Below, piece by piece: positions 40,223-49,741 of a stretch of 64,000 nt of DNA; position 1 is the first letter of the stretch; every line of letters starts with the position of its first letter. The notes under the pieces are model-generated. The model had not been told where the DNA came from, did not search any database, and was given only the letters and a program-made list of their open reading frames with translations. The DNA comes from Parabacteroides sp. TM07-1AC. Its GTDB lineage: Bacteria; Bacteroidota; Bacteroidia; Bacteroidales; Tannerellaceae. The stretch covers positions 138,041 through 202,040 of the forward strand of contig NZ_QUKD01000013.1 in the NCBI RefSeq assembly GCF_003480915.1, written 5' to 3'. A program made the translations under genes and the position numbers.

Positions 40223-41554
40223 ATGCTAAGGACATTTCGAATCGGAGGTATACATCCACCCGAAAATAAATTGTCTGCCGGGAAGAAAATCACCGGACTG
40301 GCTATACCCAAGCAGGTCATTATACCGCTAAGCCAGCATATCGGTGCTCCTGCCCAGGCTGTGGTCAAGAAGGGCGATCCGGTTAAAGTCGGTACACTTC
40401 TCGCCAAAGCCGGAGGTTTTGTATCGGCGAATATCCATTCGTCGGTATCCGGTAAAGTAAACAAGATAGATAACACCCTCGACGCAAGCGGATACAAACG
40501 CCCCGCTATCTATATTGATGTGGAAGGCGACGAATGGGAAGAATCCATCGACCGCAGCGAGACACTCGTAAAAGAATGCCCGCTTCCTTCCAAGGAAATC
40601 GTAGATAAGATCGCGGCTGCCGGTATCGTAGGTCTGGGCGGCGCAACTTTCCCTACCCAGGTAAAACTGATGCCTCCTCCCGGAAGCAAAGCGGAGATCA
40701 TTATTATCAATGCCGTAGAATGTGAGCCGTATCTGACTTCCGACCATTCGTTGATGATGGAAAAGACAGAACAGATTCTGGTCGGCGTTACTCTGTTGAT
40801 GAAAGCCGTCAACGTAACAAAAGCAGTGATCGGTATTGAAAACAACAAACCGGATGCCATCGCACTTATGCAGAAACTGGCTGCCGGATATAAAGGAATC
40901 GACATCATGCCTCTGAAAGTACAATATCCTCAAGGAGGTGAAAAACAGCTGATCGACGCTGTGATTCGTCGCCAGGTAAAGAGCGGTGCACTGCCAATCT
41001 CTGCCGGAGCCGTTGTACAGAATGTAGGTACGGCTTATGCAGTATATGAAGCGGTGATGAAAAACAAACCGTTGTTCGAACGTGTCGTTACCGTAACGGG
41101 TAAAGCAGTTGCCAATCCGTCTAACTTCCTGGTTCGCATGGGTACGCCGATCAGTGCATTGATCGAAGCTGCAGGCGGTATTCCTGAAGATACCGGTAAA
41201 ATAATCGGCGGAGGTCCGATGATGGGTAAAGCCCTGATCAGTCCGGAAGTGCCGGTTACCAAAGGTAGCTCCGGCGTATTACTGATGACAAAAAAAGAAT
41301 CTGAACGTAAACCGATGCGCGATTGTATCCGTTGTGCCAAATGTGTCAATGTTTGTCCGATGGGCCTCAACCCGACCCTGCTGATGAATGCTACAGAGTT
41401 TACAGAATGGGATCTGGCAGAAAAGAATCATATCACCGACTGCATCGAATGCGGTTCTTGTAGTTATACCTGCCCGGCCAACCGTCCGTTGCTGGATTAT
41501 ATCCGTTCAGGTAAAGGAAAAGTAATGGGAATCATGCGGGCACGAAAGTCATAA
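40223..41554 (+). CDS. rnfC: Rnf complex subunit RnfC
   Basis: 443 residues. An N-terminal Rnf/Nqr barrel-like domain is followed by an NADH/FMN-binding region (VGLGGATFPTQVKL; NAVECEPYLTSDHSLMMEK). Two [4Fe-4S] motifs lie near the C-terminus: CIRCAKCVNVCP and CIECGSCSYTCP. It is the NADH-facing peripheral subunit. It is shorter than the Gammaproteobacterial RsxC because it lacks the long repeat tail. Confidence 0.95.
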   Translation: MLRTFRIGGIHPPENKLSAGKKITGLAIPKQVIIPLSQHIGAPAQAVVKKGDPVKVGTLLAKAGGFVSANIHSSVSGKVNKIDNTLDASGYKRPAIYIDVEGDEWEESIDRSETLVKECPLPSKEIVDKIAAAGIVGLGGATFPTQVKLMPPPGSKAEIIIINAVECEPYLTSDHSLMMEKTEQILVGVTLLMKAVNVTKAVIGIENNKPDAIALMQKLAAGYKGIDIMPLKVQYPQGGEKQLIDAVIRRQVKSGALPISAGAVVQNVGTAYAVYEAVMKNKPLFERVVTVTGKAVANPSNFLVRMGTPISALIEAAGGIPEDTGKIIGGGPMMGKALISPEVPVTKGSSGVLLMTKKESERKPMRDCIRCAKCVNVCPMGLNPTLLMNATEFTEWDLAEKNHITDCIECGSCSYTCPANRPLLDYIRSGKGKVMGIMRARKS

Positions 41555-41566
41555 AAACAGAGCAAT

Positions 41567-42526
41567 ATGGAAAATAATTTAATAGTATCTCCGTCGCCCC
41601 ATATCCACGGTGGTGACAGCATAAGCAAGAATATGTATGGTGTACTGATTGCCCTTGTTCCGGCTTTCCTGGTATCCCTCTACTTTTTCGGACTGGGTGC
41701 ATTGATCGTTACTGCAACATCGGTCGTAGCCTGCGTCCTCTTTGAATATCTGATCCAAAAGTTCCTGATGAAAAAGGAACCGACTATATGCGATGGTTCA
41801 GCCATCCTGACCGGTGTCCTGCTGGCATTCAACCTGCCGTCGAACCTGCCTGTATGGATCATCCTGATCGGCGCGCTGGCAGCTATCGGTATCGGGAAAA
41901 TGTCGTTCGGCGGACTGGGTAACAACATTTTCAACCCTGCACTTGTCGGACGTGTATTCCTGTTGATCTCTTTCCCGGCACAGATGACAACCTGGCCGGA
42001 AGTAGGACAACTGACAGCTTACACTGACGCAACAACGGGTGCTACCGTTCTTTCCCTGATGAACGAAGGGGCACTCGACAAATTACCGACATTGGTCGAT
42101 ATGTTATGCGGTAAGATGGGCGGTAGCCTCGGTGAAGTAAGTGCGTTGGCATTGCTTCTGGGACTATGCTATATGTTATGGAAAAAGATCATTACCTGGC
42201 AGATTCCCGTTTCCATCCTGGTTACGGTATTTGTATTTACAGGTATTATGCACCTGGTCAATCCGGTTCAATATGCGAGTCCGTTCGTTCATCTGCTATC
42301 CGGAGGTCTGATGTTGGGAGCTATCTTTATGGCGACTGACTATGTGACTTCCCCGATGAGCAAGAACGGAATGTTAGTGTACGGTGTCGGTATCGGTATC
42401 CTGACCACAGTGATCCGCTTGTTCGGCTCTTATCCGGAAGGTATGTCGTTTGCTATTCTTATTATGAATGCATTTACCCCGCTGATCAACAGTTATATCA
42501 AACCTAAACATTTTGGAGGGAAATAA
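41567..42526 (+). CDS. rnfD: Rnf complex subunit RnfD
   Basis: 319 residues with about nine or ten transmembrane helices. The segment TTGATVLSL carries the likely covalent-FMN threonine, comparable to the (S/T)GAT motif of RnfD and NqrB. GNNIFNPALVGRVF and ATDYVTSPMSKNG are family-conserved. It is part of the ion-translocating membrane core. It lies 12 bases after rnfC. Confidence 0.94.
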   Translation: MENNLIVSPSPHIHGGDSISKNMYGVLIALVPAFLVSLYFFGLGALIVTATSVVACVLFEYLIQKFLMKKEPTICDGSAILTGVLLAFNLPSNLPVWIILIGALAAIGIGKMSFGGLGNNIFNPALVGRVFLLISFPAQMTTWPEVGQLTAYTDATTGATVLSLMNEGALDKLPTLVDMLCGKMGGSLGEVSALALLLGLCYMLWKKIITWQIPVSILVTVFVFTGIMHLVNPVQYASPFVHLLSGGLMLGAIFMATDYVTSPMSKNGMLVYGVGIGILTTVIRLFGSYPEGMSFAILIMNAFTPLINSYIKPKHFGGK

Positions 42527-42528
42527 GC

Positions 42529-43161
42529 ATGGCAAAACTAAAATCAACATTACCCAATATGCTTTTGTCGCTTACCATCATTTGTGTGGCGGCCGGAGCG
42601 ATATTAGCCGGAGTGAACATGTACACCACCGGTCCGATTGCTGCCTCCAAAGCGGCTGCGCTGGAAGCAGCGATCAAAGCGGTTACCCCTGAGTTCGACA
42701 ATAAACCGTCGGAAGATGCCTATATGGCCGTTACAGCCGAAGGCGACTCACTAAAGATCTACCCGGCTACCAAAGGCGGTGAATTCGTAGGTGCTGCCGT
42801 TGAAAGTAACACCAAGAAAGGATTCAGCGGCGAGATCAAAGTGATCGTCGGATTCGATAAAACTGGTAAACTGTTAAACTATTCAGTATTACAGCATGCG
42901 GAAACTCCGGGTCTCGGTGCCAAGATGCAGGAATGGTTTAGTGCAGATAAGAACAAACAAAGTGTGCTGGGACGCGACTTGACAAGCGGACCGCTAAAAG
43001 TAACTAAAGACGGTGGAGACGTGGACGCTATCACAGCTGCAACCATCACCAGCCGCGCATTCCTGGATGCAGTGAACCGCGCTTACAGCGCATTCTCTGG
43101 TACTGACGGAGTAACCGGTGCAACCGCTAACACTAAAGAGGGAGGAAACGACAATGAGTAA
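42529..43161 (+). CDS. rnfG: Rnf complex subunit RnfG
   Basis: 210 residues with one N-terminal transmembrane helix (MLLSLTIICVAAGAILAGVN) and a periplasmic FMN-binding domain. The covalent flavin site is in DAITAATITSRAF, matching the (S/T)(G/A)ATx(S/T) flavinylation signal. TPGLGAKMQEWF is the usual conserved block before it. It relays electrons on the outer face. The start lies two bases after rnfD's stop, and its end overlaps rnfE. Confidence 0.94.
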   Translation: MAKLKSTLPNMLLSLTIICVAAGAILAGVNMYTTGPIAASKAAALEAAIKAVTPEFDNKPSEDAYMAVTAEGDSLKIYPATKGGEFVGAAVESNTKKGFSGEIKVIVGFDKTGKLLNYSVLQHAETPGLGAKMQEWFSADKNKQSVLGRDLTSGPLKVTKDGGDVDAITAATITSRAFLDAVNRAYSAFSGTDGVTGATANTKEGGNDNE

Positions 43162-43738
43162 TCTGAAAATATTGATGAACGGTATCATCAAAGAGAACCC
43201 GACATTTGTTTTACTGCTGGGTATGTGTCCAACTCTTGGTACAACCTCTTCAGCACTGAACGGTATGAGTATGGGACTTGCAACCATGTTTGTATTGATC
43301 TGTTCCAACATGGCGATCTCCGCAATGAAGAATCTTATTCCGGATATGGTACGTATCCCCGGATATATCGTTATTATCGCGACATTCGTTACGGTAGTAC
43401 AAATGTGTATGGAAGCTTTCGTTCCCGCATTGTATGCCAGCCTGGGACTATTCATTCCGTTGATTGTAGTAAACTGTATCGTATTAGGACGTGCAGAAGC
43501 TTTCGCCGCTAAAAATGGTGTCGTTTCTTCCGCATTCGACGGACTGGGTATCGGACTCGGTTTCACCCTGGCACTTACACTGCTAGGTGCCATACGTGAA
43601 TTATTGGGTACAGGAAAATTATTCGGCCTGACTCTTATGCCTGAACAATTCGGTTCGCTGATCTTCGTACTGGCTCCGGGTGCTTTCATCGCACTGGGTT
43701 ACCTGATTGCTATTGTAAACAAATTGCGTAAAGCCTGA
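43154..43738 (+). CDS. rnfE: Rnf complex subunit RnfE
   Basis: About 194 residues from the ATG at 43154, with six transmembrane helices; GMCPTLGTTSSALNGMSMG holds a conserved Cys near the first helix. The frame is open for 12 codons upstream from a GTG. The ATG has a GGAGG stretch 9 bases before it and gives the family-typical N-terminus (MSNLKILMNGIIKENP). It overlaps rnfG by 8 bases. RnfE and RnfA form the inverted pair in the membrane core. Confidence 0.93.
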   Translation: MSNLKILMNGIIKENPTFVLLLGMCPTLGTTSSALNGMSMGLATMFVLICSNMAISAMKNLIPDMVRIPGYIVIIATFVTVVQMCMEAFVPALYASLGLFIPLIVVNCIVLGRAEAFAAKNGVVSSAFDGLGIGLGFTLALTLLGAIRELLGTGKLFGLTLMPEQFGSLIFVLAPGAFIALGYLIAIVNKLRKA

Positions 43739-43756
43739 TATTAAAAAACGAAAGAT

Positions 43757-44329
43757 ATGGAATATATACTAATATTTATCGCAGCCGTATTTGTCAACAA
43801 TGTCGTGTTGGCACAGTTCCTGGGTATATGCCCGTTCCTCGGTGTATCGAAGAAAGTGGAAACTGCGGCAGGTATGGGGGCAGCCGTTACATTCGTGCTT
43901 ACCATCGCAACCATTGTCACTTTCCTGGTACAGAAATATGTCCTGGATAAATTCGGACTAGGTTTTATGCAGACAATCAGTTTTATCCTGATCATTGCCG
44001 CATTGGTTCAAATGGTCGAGATCATCCTGAAAAAAGTATCTCCGGCTCTTTACCAGGCACTTGGGGTATTCCTTCCATTGATTACCACCAACTGCTGTAT
44101 CCTGGGTGTCGCCATCCTCGTAATACAAAAAGAGTATAATTTATTGGAATCTGTTGTATATGCAATATCAACAGCTATTGGATTTGCGCTAGCTTTAGTT
44201 ATCTTTGCAGGGATTAGAGAACAGTTGGCTTTGACACGTGTTCCCGAAGGTATGAAAGGTACCCCTATTGCGCTGATAACTGCCGGTTTACTGGCTATGG
44301 CGTTTATGGGATTCTCCGGAATCGTATAA
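43757..44329 (+). CDS. rnfA: Rnf complex subunit RnfA
   Basis: 190 residues, six transmembrane helices. It carries [20 protein letters not shown] and [11 protein letters not shown], the conserved Cys-bearing segments that bind the intramembrane Fe-S centre together with RnfE. It is the last rnf gene. The galE gene follows after 22 bases with no terminator between, so it is likely co-transcribed. Confidence 0.95.
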   Translation: MEYILIFIAAVFVNNVVLAQFLGICPFLGVSKKVETAAGMGAAVTFVLTIATIVTFLVQKYVLDKFGLGFMQTISFILIIAALVQMVEIILKKVSPALYQALGVFLPLITTNCCILGVAILVIQKEYNLLESVVYAISTAIGFALALVIFAGIREQLALTRVPEGMKGTPIALITAGLLAMAFMGFSGIV

Positions 44330-44351
44330 TTTAATCTAAATAGAGACTAGC

Positions 44352-45392
44352 ATGAAAAAGAAAATCTTAGTAGCAGGTGGAACCGGATACATTGGCTCTC
44401 ACACTACAGTTGAGTTGCAGAATGCAGGTTATGATGTAGTAATCATCGACGACCTGTCGAACTCCAATATCGAGGTATTGGATGGTATCGAAAAGATCAC
44501 AGGTATCCGTCCTGAATTTATCAAGCTGGATTTAAAAGATAAAGAAGGAACTCGTGAAGCATTGAAGGCCCATCCGGGTATCAACGGTATCATCCTGTTC
44601 GCTGCCAGCAAGGCTGTCGGTGAATCGGTTCAACAACCGCTGAAGTATTATCGTAACAATGTCGTTACGCTGGTCAACCTGTTGGAACTGATGCCTGAAT
44701 TCAATATCGAAGGTATTGTGTTCTCTTCTTCCTGTACCGTTTACGGACAGCCGGATCCTGAAAACTTACCTGTAACAGAAGATGCACCGATCAAACCGGC
44801 AACTTCTCCTTACGGTAATACCAAACAGATCAACGAAGAGATCATCCGCGATACAATCCACGCAAATGCTCCGTTCAAGAGCATCATCCTGCGTTATTTC
44901 AACCCGATCGGAGCTCACCCGAGTGCAGAAATCGGTGAGTTGCCTAACGGTGTTCCCCAGAATCTGATCCCGTATCTGACACAGACTGCTATCGGTATCC
45001 GTAAGGAACTGAGCGTATTCGGTGACGATTACGATACACCTGACGGTTCTTGTATCCGCGATTATATCAATGTAGTCGACCTGGCGAAAGCTCATGTGAT
45101 TGCTATGGACCGTATGTTGGGCGGTAAGACAGATGCAAATGTTGAATATTTCAACCTGGGAACCGGAAACGGTGTAACCGTACTGGAACTGATCAACACA
45201 TTCGAAAAAGCTACCGGCGTAAAAGTTCCTCACAAGATAGTAGGCCGTCGCGAAGGTGATATCGAAAAGGTTTGGGCTAATCCGGAACGTGCTAACAAAG
45301 TATTGGGTTGGACAGCAAAAGAAACATTGGCTGATACATTGGCTTCTGCCTGGAAATGGCAGGAAAGACTGCGCGAACGCGGTATCCAATAA
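44352..45392 (+). CDS. galE: UDP-glucose 4-epimerase
   Basis: 346 residues of the extended short-chain dehydrogenase family. It has the NAD-binding motif GGTGYIGSHT, the catalytic SSSCTVYGQPD and YGNTK, and GSCIRDYINVVDLAKAH. It interconverts UDP-glucose and UDP-galactose for glycan synthesis and galactose use. A strong terminator follows 24 bases after the stop, closing the rnf-galE unit. Confidence 0.94.
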   Translation: MKKKILVAGGTGYIGSHTTVELQNAGYDVVIIDDLSNSNIEVLDGIEKITGIRPEFIKLDLKDKEGTREALKAHPGINGIILFAASKAVGESVQQPLKYYRNNVVTLVNLLELMPEFNIEGIVFSSSCTVYGQPDPENLPVTEDAPIKPATSPYGNTKQINEEIIRDTIHANAPFKSIILRYFNPIGAHPSAEIGELPNGVPQNLIPYLTQTAIGIRKELSVFGDDYDTPDGSCIRDYINVVDLAKAHVIAMDRMLGGKTDANVEYFNLGTGNGVTVLELINTFEKATGVKVPHKIVGRREGDIEKVWANPERANKVLGWTAKETLADTLASAWKWQERLRERGIQ

Positions 45393-45416
45393 AAAGTCAT
45401 TCATTAAATAAGTATG

Positions 45417-45453
45417 CCGGAAGAATCTTTACAAAATTCTTCCGGTTTTTTTT
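45417..45453 (+). terminator. Terminator of the rnf-galE unit
   Basis: Perfect 10-bp arms CCGGAAGAAT and ATTCTTCCGG around a 9-base loop, followed by eight T bases. Confidence 0.93.
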
Positions 45454-45519
45454 CGACAAAAAAAGCACTGAATCCTATTGAATTATAACGACTTTTCTGT
45501 TTTTGTATATTATTTTATT

Positions 45520-45527
45520 TACTTTTG
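45520..45527 (+). promoter_or_regulatory. Promoter -7 box for the Hpt/hybrid-kinase pair
   Basis: TACTTTTG, exact TAnnTTTG, 57 bases before the Hpt gene's start codon. Confidence 0.57.
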
Positions 45528-45584
45528 TGTAATATTCTTTAGTCACTGATAATTAGTTCGTGACATAAAACCGACTACAAAGAC

Positions 45585-45944
45585 ATGACAAGCGAATACA
45601 AAGAAAAATTACAAGCAAACGGAGTTAACCTGAGCAGTGCATTAAACCGATTCATGGATAATGAACAGTTATATGAAAGGATACTTTCTAAATTTCCGAT
45701 GGATGAAAATTTCCTCCAAATGGAGAAATGTCTTGTAGAGAATAATATCAACCAGGCATTCTGCCATGCCCATACGTTAAAAGGATTAGCCGGAACACTT
45801 GATCTGACCACCCTACTAAACATTTTGACCCCGATGACAGAACAACTCAGAACCGGGAATACGGAAGGTATGCAGGAATTATTCAACCAATTAAAGACAG
45901 AATACAATCAAATCTGTCAATTGATTGCTGAACATAAAGCCTGA
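45585..45944 (+). CDS. Stand-alone histidine phosphotransfer (Hpt) protein
   Basis: 119 residues, one four-helix Hpt domain. The phosphoryl-accepting residue is probably His63 in CHAHTLKGLAGTL. It has no receiver, output or membrane part. It lies 25 bases before the hybrid kinase gene, which has receivers but no Hpt of its own, so the two very likely form one phosphorelay. The final response regulator is not encoded nearby. Confidence 0.87.
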   Translation: MTSEYKEKLQANGVNLSSALNRFMDNEQLYERILSKFPMDENFLQMEKCLVENNINQAFCHAHTLKGLAGTLDLTTLLNILTPMTEQLRTGNTEGMQELFNQLKTEYNQICQLIAEHKA

Positions 45945-45969
45945 TATAAAAGCGGATAAATATAGTTAT

Positions 45970-48330
45970 ATGGAAAAGAAACTTAAATCAAATGAATCGT
46001 TAGCCAACTACCAGTATCTTATGGATATCGTTTGGACTATTTATCCCCAAAACGAAAGTGTCGAAGTCTTTAAGGACAGCATAAACCCGGAACTGGATAA
46101 TACGAAACACGACTACAAAAACCTCTGCGATACCCGCAAAAAAGATGTCTATCCACCGGATTATAGTCTATGGGACGAAGTAATCTCGTTCGATACATTT
46201 CATAGCATGATAGCGGAAGGATGCATGCACAAGAAATTCGATATACGTTTCTTCAATACACATTTCGGTTTTGAATGGCATGAAGCCTTCATCGACATAA
46301 TCGTCAATGAGAATGGCATACCTGACAAGATCATTTTATCCAGTCGTAACGTCAACAATTTTAGAAAATCTCAAATCATAGAAAAAGCCGTACAATCAGA
46401 ATACGACTATGTGATTTATATAGAAGCTTCAAAAAACAGCTATGTTATGTACGCCTCCGGTTCGGAAAGCGATAGTCCCCCTCCAATCGCCAGCAGCGAT
46501 TATGAGGCAGTGGTCACCGAATACAACCGGCAATATATGTCACCGGAATTATGTGAAGAAATGACGAAGAATATGATGATTGCCCATGTCGGTCCGATAC
46601 TGGAACAACACGGGGAATATATTCTATACAACACCATGATAGAAAATGGTGTGAACCGGGATAAGAAAATACGATTCAGTTATTTCGACAAAGAAAAGAA
46701 CATCTGGTTACTGACCCGAACCGATATAACGGAAATCAGGGAAGAAAGAAGACAGAAACAACTACTGCAGGAAGCCCTGCAAAGTGCGACAGTTGCCAAC
46801 CGTGCCAAATCCGATTTCCTGTCACGAATGAGCCATGACGTTCGTACCCCTTTAAATGCTATTGTAGGCATGACAGCAATAGCCAGTCTGCATATAGATG
46901 ATCAGATACGTATAGCCGATTGCCTGAAGAAGATAACTATTTCTTCCAAGCTCCTGCTGAACCTCATCAACGAAGTACTGGATATGTCAAAACTGGAAAG
47001 CGGACATATCATGCTGACGGAAGAGGCATTTAAGCTCGAAGAACTTCTGGAAAGTTTATTTGCGATGGTACAATCATCCGTCGAAATGAAAAAGCAGGAT
47101 TTACACATACGCGTTATCCAGGTAAAACACGAATATCTGATCGGAGACGTACAACGCATACAGCAGGCATTAATGAATATACTGACTAATGCAGTGAAAT
47201 ATACACCTGAAAAAGGGCGGATAGACGTAACCATCAGAGAAAAAGTCTCTGTTTATAACGGTTATGGCCTGTTTGAAATAACAGTTGCAGATAATGGAAT
47301 CGGTATGAAGCCTGAATTTTTATCCAAGGTGTTCGAACCATTCGAACGCTCGGACGATGCTGCTATCCGGAATATCCAGGGTACCGGCCTCGGCATGGCC
47401 ATCAGTCGTCATATTGCCCAGATGATGAACGGCGACATCCTGGTGGAAAGCGAACACGGCAAAGGTTCCAGATTCTCTATGACATTCCATGTCAAATTGG
47501 GAGATATGGATGAATATGATAAGGATATACTGGCAAATTTACCGGTATTGGTTGTAGATGACGATGATATCTCCTGCGAAATAGCCTGTGAAAACTTACA
47601 GGGACTAGGAATGAAACCGGAATGGGTTCTTTCCGGACAGGAAGCTGTACAGAAGATATTTGACGGGAACAAGTATTTTGCTATTATCATAGACCTGATG
47701 ATGCCCAACATGAACGGTATCGAGACAACACACAAAATACGGGAATATGCGGGTCCGGATATCCCTATCATAATCATTTCGGCTTACGACTATTCAGGTT
47801 ATGAAAGTGAAGCCCTGAAAGCCGGAGCCAATGGTTTCATCAGTAAACCTATCATGAAATCCAAACTATTCCACCTGATGAAAAGATTTGCTACTGACAA
47901 GAAGGAAGACAAATTGAACAGCGTTGCCCCAAAAGCCCTCACCACCTTCGTCGGTAAACGCATATTGGTAGTCGAAGACAATGACCTAAACCGGGAAATC
48001 GCCTACGAACTGCTACGGGAAACCGGCGCAGAAGTTGAAACAGCCTGCAACGGAAAAGAAGCGGTAAATTGCGTATCCAGCTCTACAGAAGGATACTACG
48101 ATCTAATCATAATGGATATCCAGATGCCGGTAATGAACGGACTCGAAGCAACGAGGGCGATCCGTCTGCTTGACCGGGAAGATATAAAAATATTACCGAT
48201 CGTAGCCATGTCCGCCAATGCTTTTGCTGAAGATGTACAGTTAAGCCTGAAAGCAGGCGTGAACGAACATATCGCAAAGCCGATAGAGATCACTACCCTC
48301 TACAAGATTATCACAAAATGGTTTAACTGA
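45970..48330 (+). CDS. Soluble hybrid histidine kinase with two receiver domains
   Basis: About 786 residues from the ATG at 45970. The frame opens earlier inside the Hpt gene with a TTG, which I reject. The first 250 residues look PAS-like and have no transmembrane helix, so it is cytoplasmic. A coiled coil leads to the HisKA box (SDFLSRMSHDVRTPLNAIVG, His289), the HATPase domain (NAVKYTPEKGR, DNGIGM, GTGLGMAISRH), receiver 1 (VLVVDDDD, Asp575 in IIDLMMPNMNG) and receiver 2 (ILVVEDND, Asp716 in IIMDIQMPVMNG). No DNA-binding domain follows, unlike the hybrid two-component systems that control polysaccharide loci. The signal is unknown. Confidence 0.9.
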   Translation: MEKKLKSNESLANYQYLMDIVWTIYPQNESVEVFKDSINPELDNTKHDYKNLCDTRKKDVYPPDYSLWDEVISFDTFHSMIAEGCMHKKFDIRFFNTHFGFEWHEAFIDIIVNENGIPDKIILSSRNVNNFRKSQIIEKAVQSEYDYVIYIEASKNSYVMYASGSESDSPPPIASSDYEAVVTEYNRQYMSPELCEEMTKNMMIAHVGPILEQHGEYILYNTMIENGVNRDKKIRFSYFDKEKNIWLLTRTDITEIREERRQKQLLQEALQSATVANRAKSDFLSRMSHDVRTPLNAIVGMTAIASLHIDDQIRIADCLKKITISSKLLLNLINEVLDMSKLESGHIMLTEEAFKLEELLESLFAMVQSSVEMKKQDLHIRVIQVKHEYLIGDVQRIQQALMNILTNAVKYTPEKGRIDVTIREKVSVYNGYGLFEITVADNGIGMKPEFLSKVFEPFERSDDAAIRNIQGTGLGMAISRHIAQMMNGDILVESEHGKGSRFSMTFHVKLGDMDEYDKDILANLPVLVVDDDDISCEIACENLQGLGMKPEWVLSGQEAVQKIFDGNKYFAIIIDLMMPNMNGIETTHKIREYAGPDIPIIIISAYDYSGYESEALKAGANGFISKPIMKSKLFHLMKRFATDKKEDKLNSVAPKALTTFVGKRILVVEDNDLNREIAYELLRETGAEVETACNGKEAVNCVSSSTEGYYDLIIMDIQMPVMNGLEATRAIRLLDREDIKILPIVAMSANAFAEDVQLSLKAGVNEHIAKPIEITTLYKIITKWFN

Positions 48331-48361
48331 TAGATTCCTAATATCAGTTAAACCATATAAA

Positions 48362-48991
48362 TTATTCAGACAGGAATTTGTTTATTACTTCCCGCCAATC
48401 TTCGCCATTCTTCGGTTGATAAGTAACGAAACCCAGTTGGCGAGCGATCTCAATATTACTCTTTCCGTCATCCACAAAAAGTGTTTCTGCCGGATTCAGA
48501 CCGCTGTCGCGGATCATATATTCGAAAATCTTCGCATCCGGTTTAGTGACACCCACCTCATAAGAAGTGTACATCTTGTCGAAATAGACACCGATCGGGC
48601 GACCGGCAGGAGTAAACTCGCTGGTTCTTGCCCAACCTTCCTGGATAATCGGATTGGTATTACTCAAAAGATACACATTGTATTTTTCGCGGAGATTCAG
48701 CAGATAGTCCAGTTTATATTGGGGAGTATCGACGATGAATCCAAGCCAGGCATGTCTGATAGCTTCGTATGAAAGATCTTTTCCGGTATATTCACACAGT
48801 TTCCGGCAAAACCCGTCGGCAGTGATCGTTCCGTTTTCCACTTCCAAAAAGAATCCTTTCTGTTCATAGGGATCGAGCAATTGCCTGGCATCCTCCACCC
48901 CGATCTCTTCAAAGCGGCGCACTGCACACTCATGGTCCAGTTCTATCAAGACACCTCCCAAATCAAATACAATGTTTCTAATCTTTGTCAT
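48362..48991 (-). CDS. HAD-family phosphatase (YihX-like)
   Basis: 209 residues with HAD motif I FDLGGVLIELD, a motif II Ser/Thr in LLSNTNP, the motif III Lys in GVTKPDAKIFEYM and motif IV FVDDGKSNIE. The helical cap fits the subfamily of YihX (alpha-glucose-1-phosphate phosphatase) and related sugar-phosphate phosphatases. The substrate is not determined. It lies 27 bases after the NAD(P)-binding gene in the same direction. Confidence 0.87.
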   Translation of the reverse strand: MTKIRNIVFDLGGVLIELDHECAVRRFEEIGVEDARQLLDPYEQKGFFLEVENGTITADGFCRKLCEYTGKDLSYEAIRHAWLGFIVDTPQYKLDYLLNLREKYNVYLLSNTNPIIQEGWARTSEFTPAGRPIGVYFDKMYTSYEVGVTKPDAKIFEYMIRDSGLNPAETLFVDDGKSNIEIARQLGFVTYQPKNGEDWREVINKFLSE

Positions 48992-49018
48992 AACGTTCTT
49001 CTTTTATATGATGTTCTC

Positions 49019-49669
49019 TTAATATCCCAACGTAAAACGTTCCTGATGGTGCTTTTCCTGTTCCAACTCGTCGATCATAGCGACAGCAAAATCTTCTACA
49101 GAAATATTACTGTCGCCTTTTTCATCTACTACCAATTCGTCTTTTCCCAAACGGAATTTCCCTGTACGCTGACCGGGAAACATATTGGCAGCCGGACTCA
49201 GGAAGACCCAGTCGAACGACTTTTCCGGCAGCAACAAGTCAGTATAAACTTTCGCCAGGCTCCGGATACCAGGAAGCAGTTTCTCCGGCACATCAGGTTC
49301 ATTCATTAACAAACGCCCCGGAGCCACCAGCAGACTACCTGCTCCACCGACCATTAAATAACGATGCACACCGGCATTGCGTACAGCACAAATAATAGAA
49401 CCGTACCCCTCCAATGTTTCATCGTATGTCTTCGGATTCTCCCATCCCGGATTGAATGCACTGATCACAGCATCCGACTTAGCCAGTTCACGCGACAGAA
49501 AATCAGTATCGGTCACATTCCCTCCTACCACTTTCAGATTCGGATGAATCAATGTCAATTTGGATGGATTTCTAACAATGGCTTTTACCTGATGCCCTCT
49601 TCCTAACGCCTCTTTCAAAATAGCAGAACCGACGTAACCGGTTGCGCCTATAATAACAATTTTCTTCAT
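49019..49669 (-). CDS. NAD(P)H-binding atypical short-chain dehydrogenase
   Basis: 216 residues with the dinucleotide-binding motif IIGATGYVGSAI at the N-terminus, AIVRNPSK for NADP preference, and MVGGAGSLLVAPG. It matches the NmrA/YwnB-like NAD(P)-binding group, often annotated as putative oxidoreductase or redox sensor. The catalytic YxxxK pair is not evident, so enzyme activity is uncertain. It probably shares a transcript with the HAD gene. Confidence 0.83.
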   Translation of the reverse strand: MKKIVIIGATGYVGSAILKEALGRGHQVKAIVRNPSKLTLIHPNLKVVGGNVTDTDFLSRELAKSDAVISAFNPGWENPKTYDETLEGYGSIICAVRNAGVHRYLMVGGAGSLLVAPGRLLMNEPDVPEKLLPGIRSLAKVYTDLLLPEKSFDWVFLSPAANMFPGQRTGKFRLGKDELVVDEKGDSNISVEDFAVAMIDELEQEKHHQERFTLGY

Positions 49670-49741
49670 GACTATATGTATGATTGATTACTTGTTTATA
49701 GAACAACACCGGGTAGGTATCTTGTTTAGGAAAAGCCCTTT

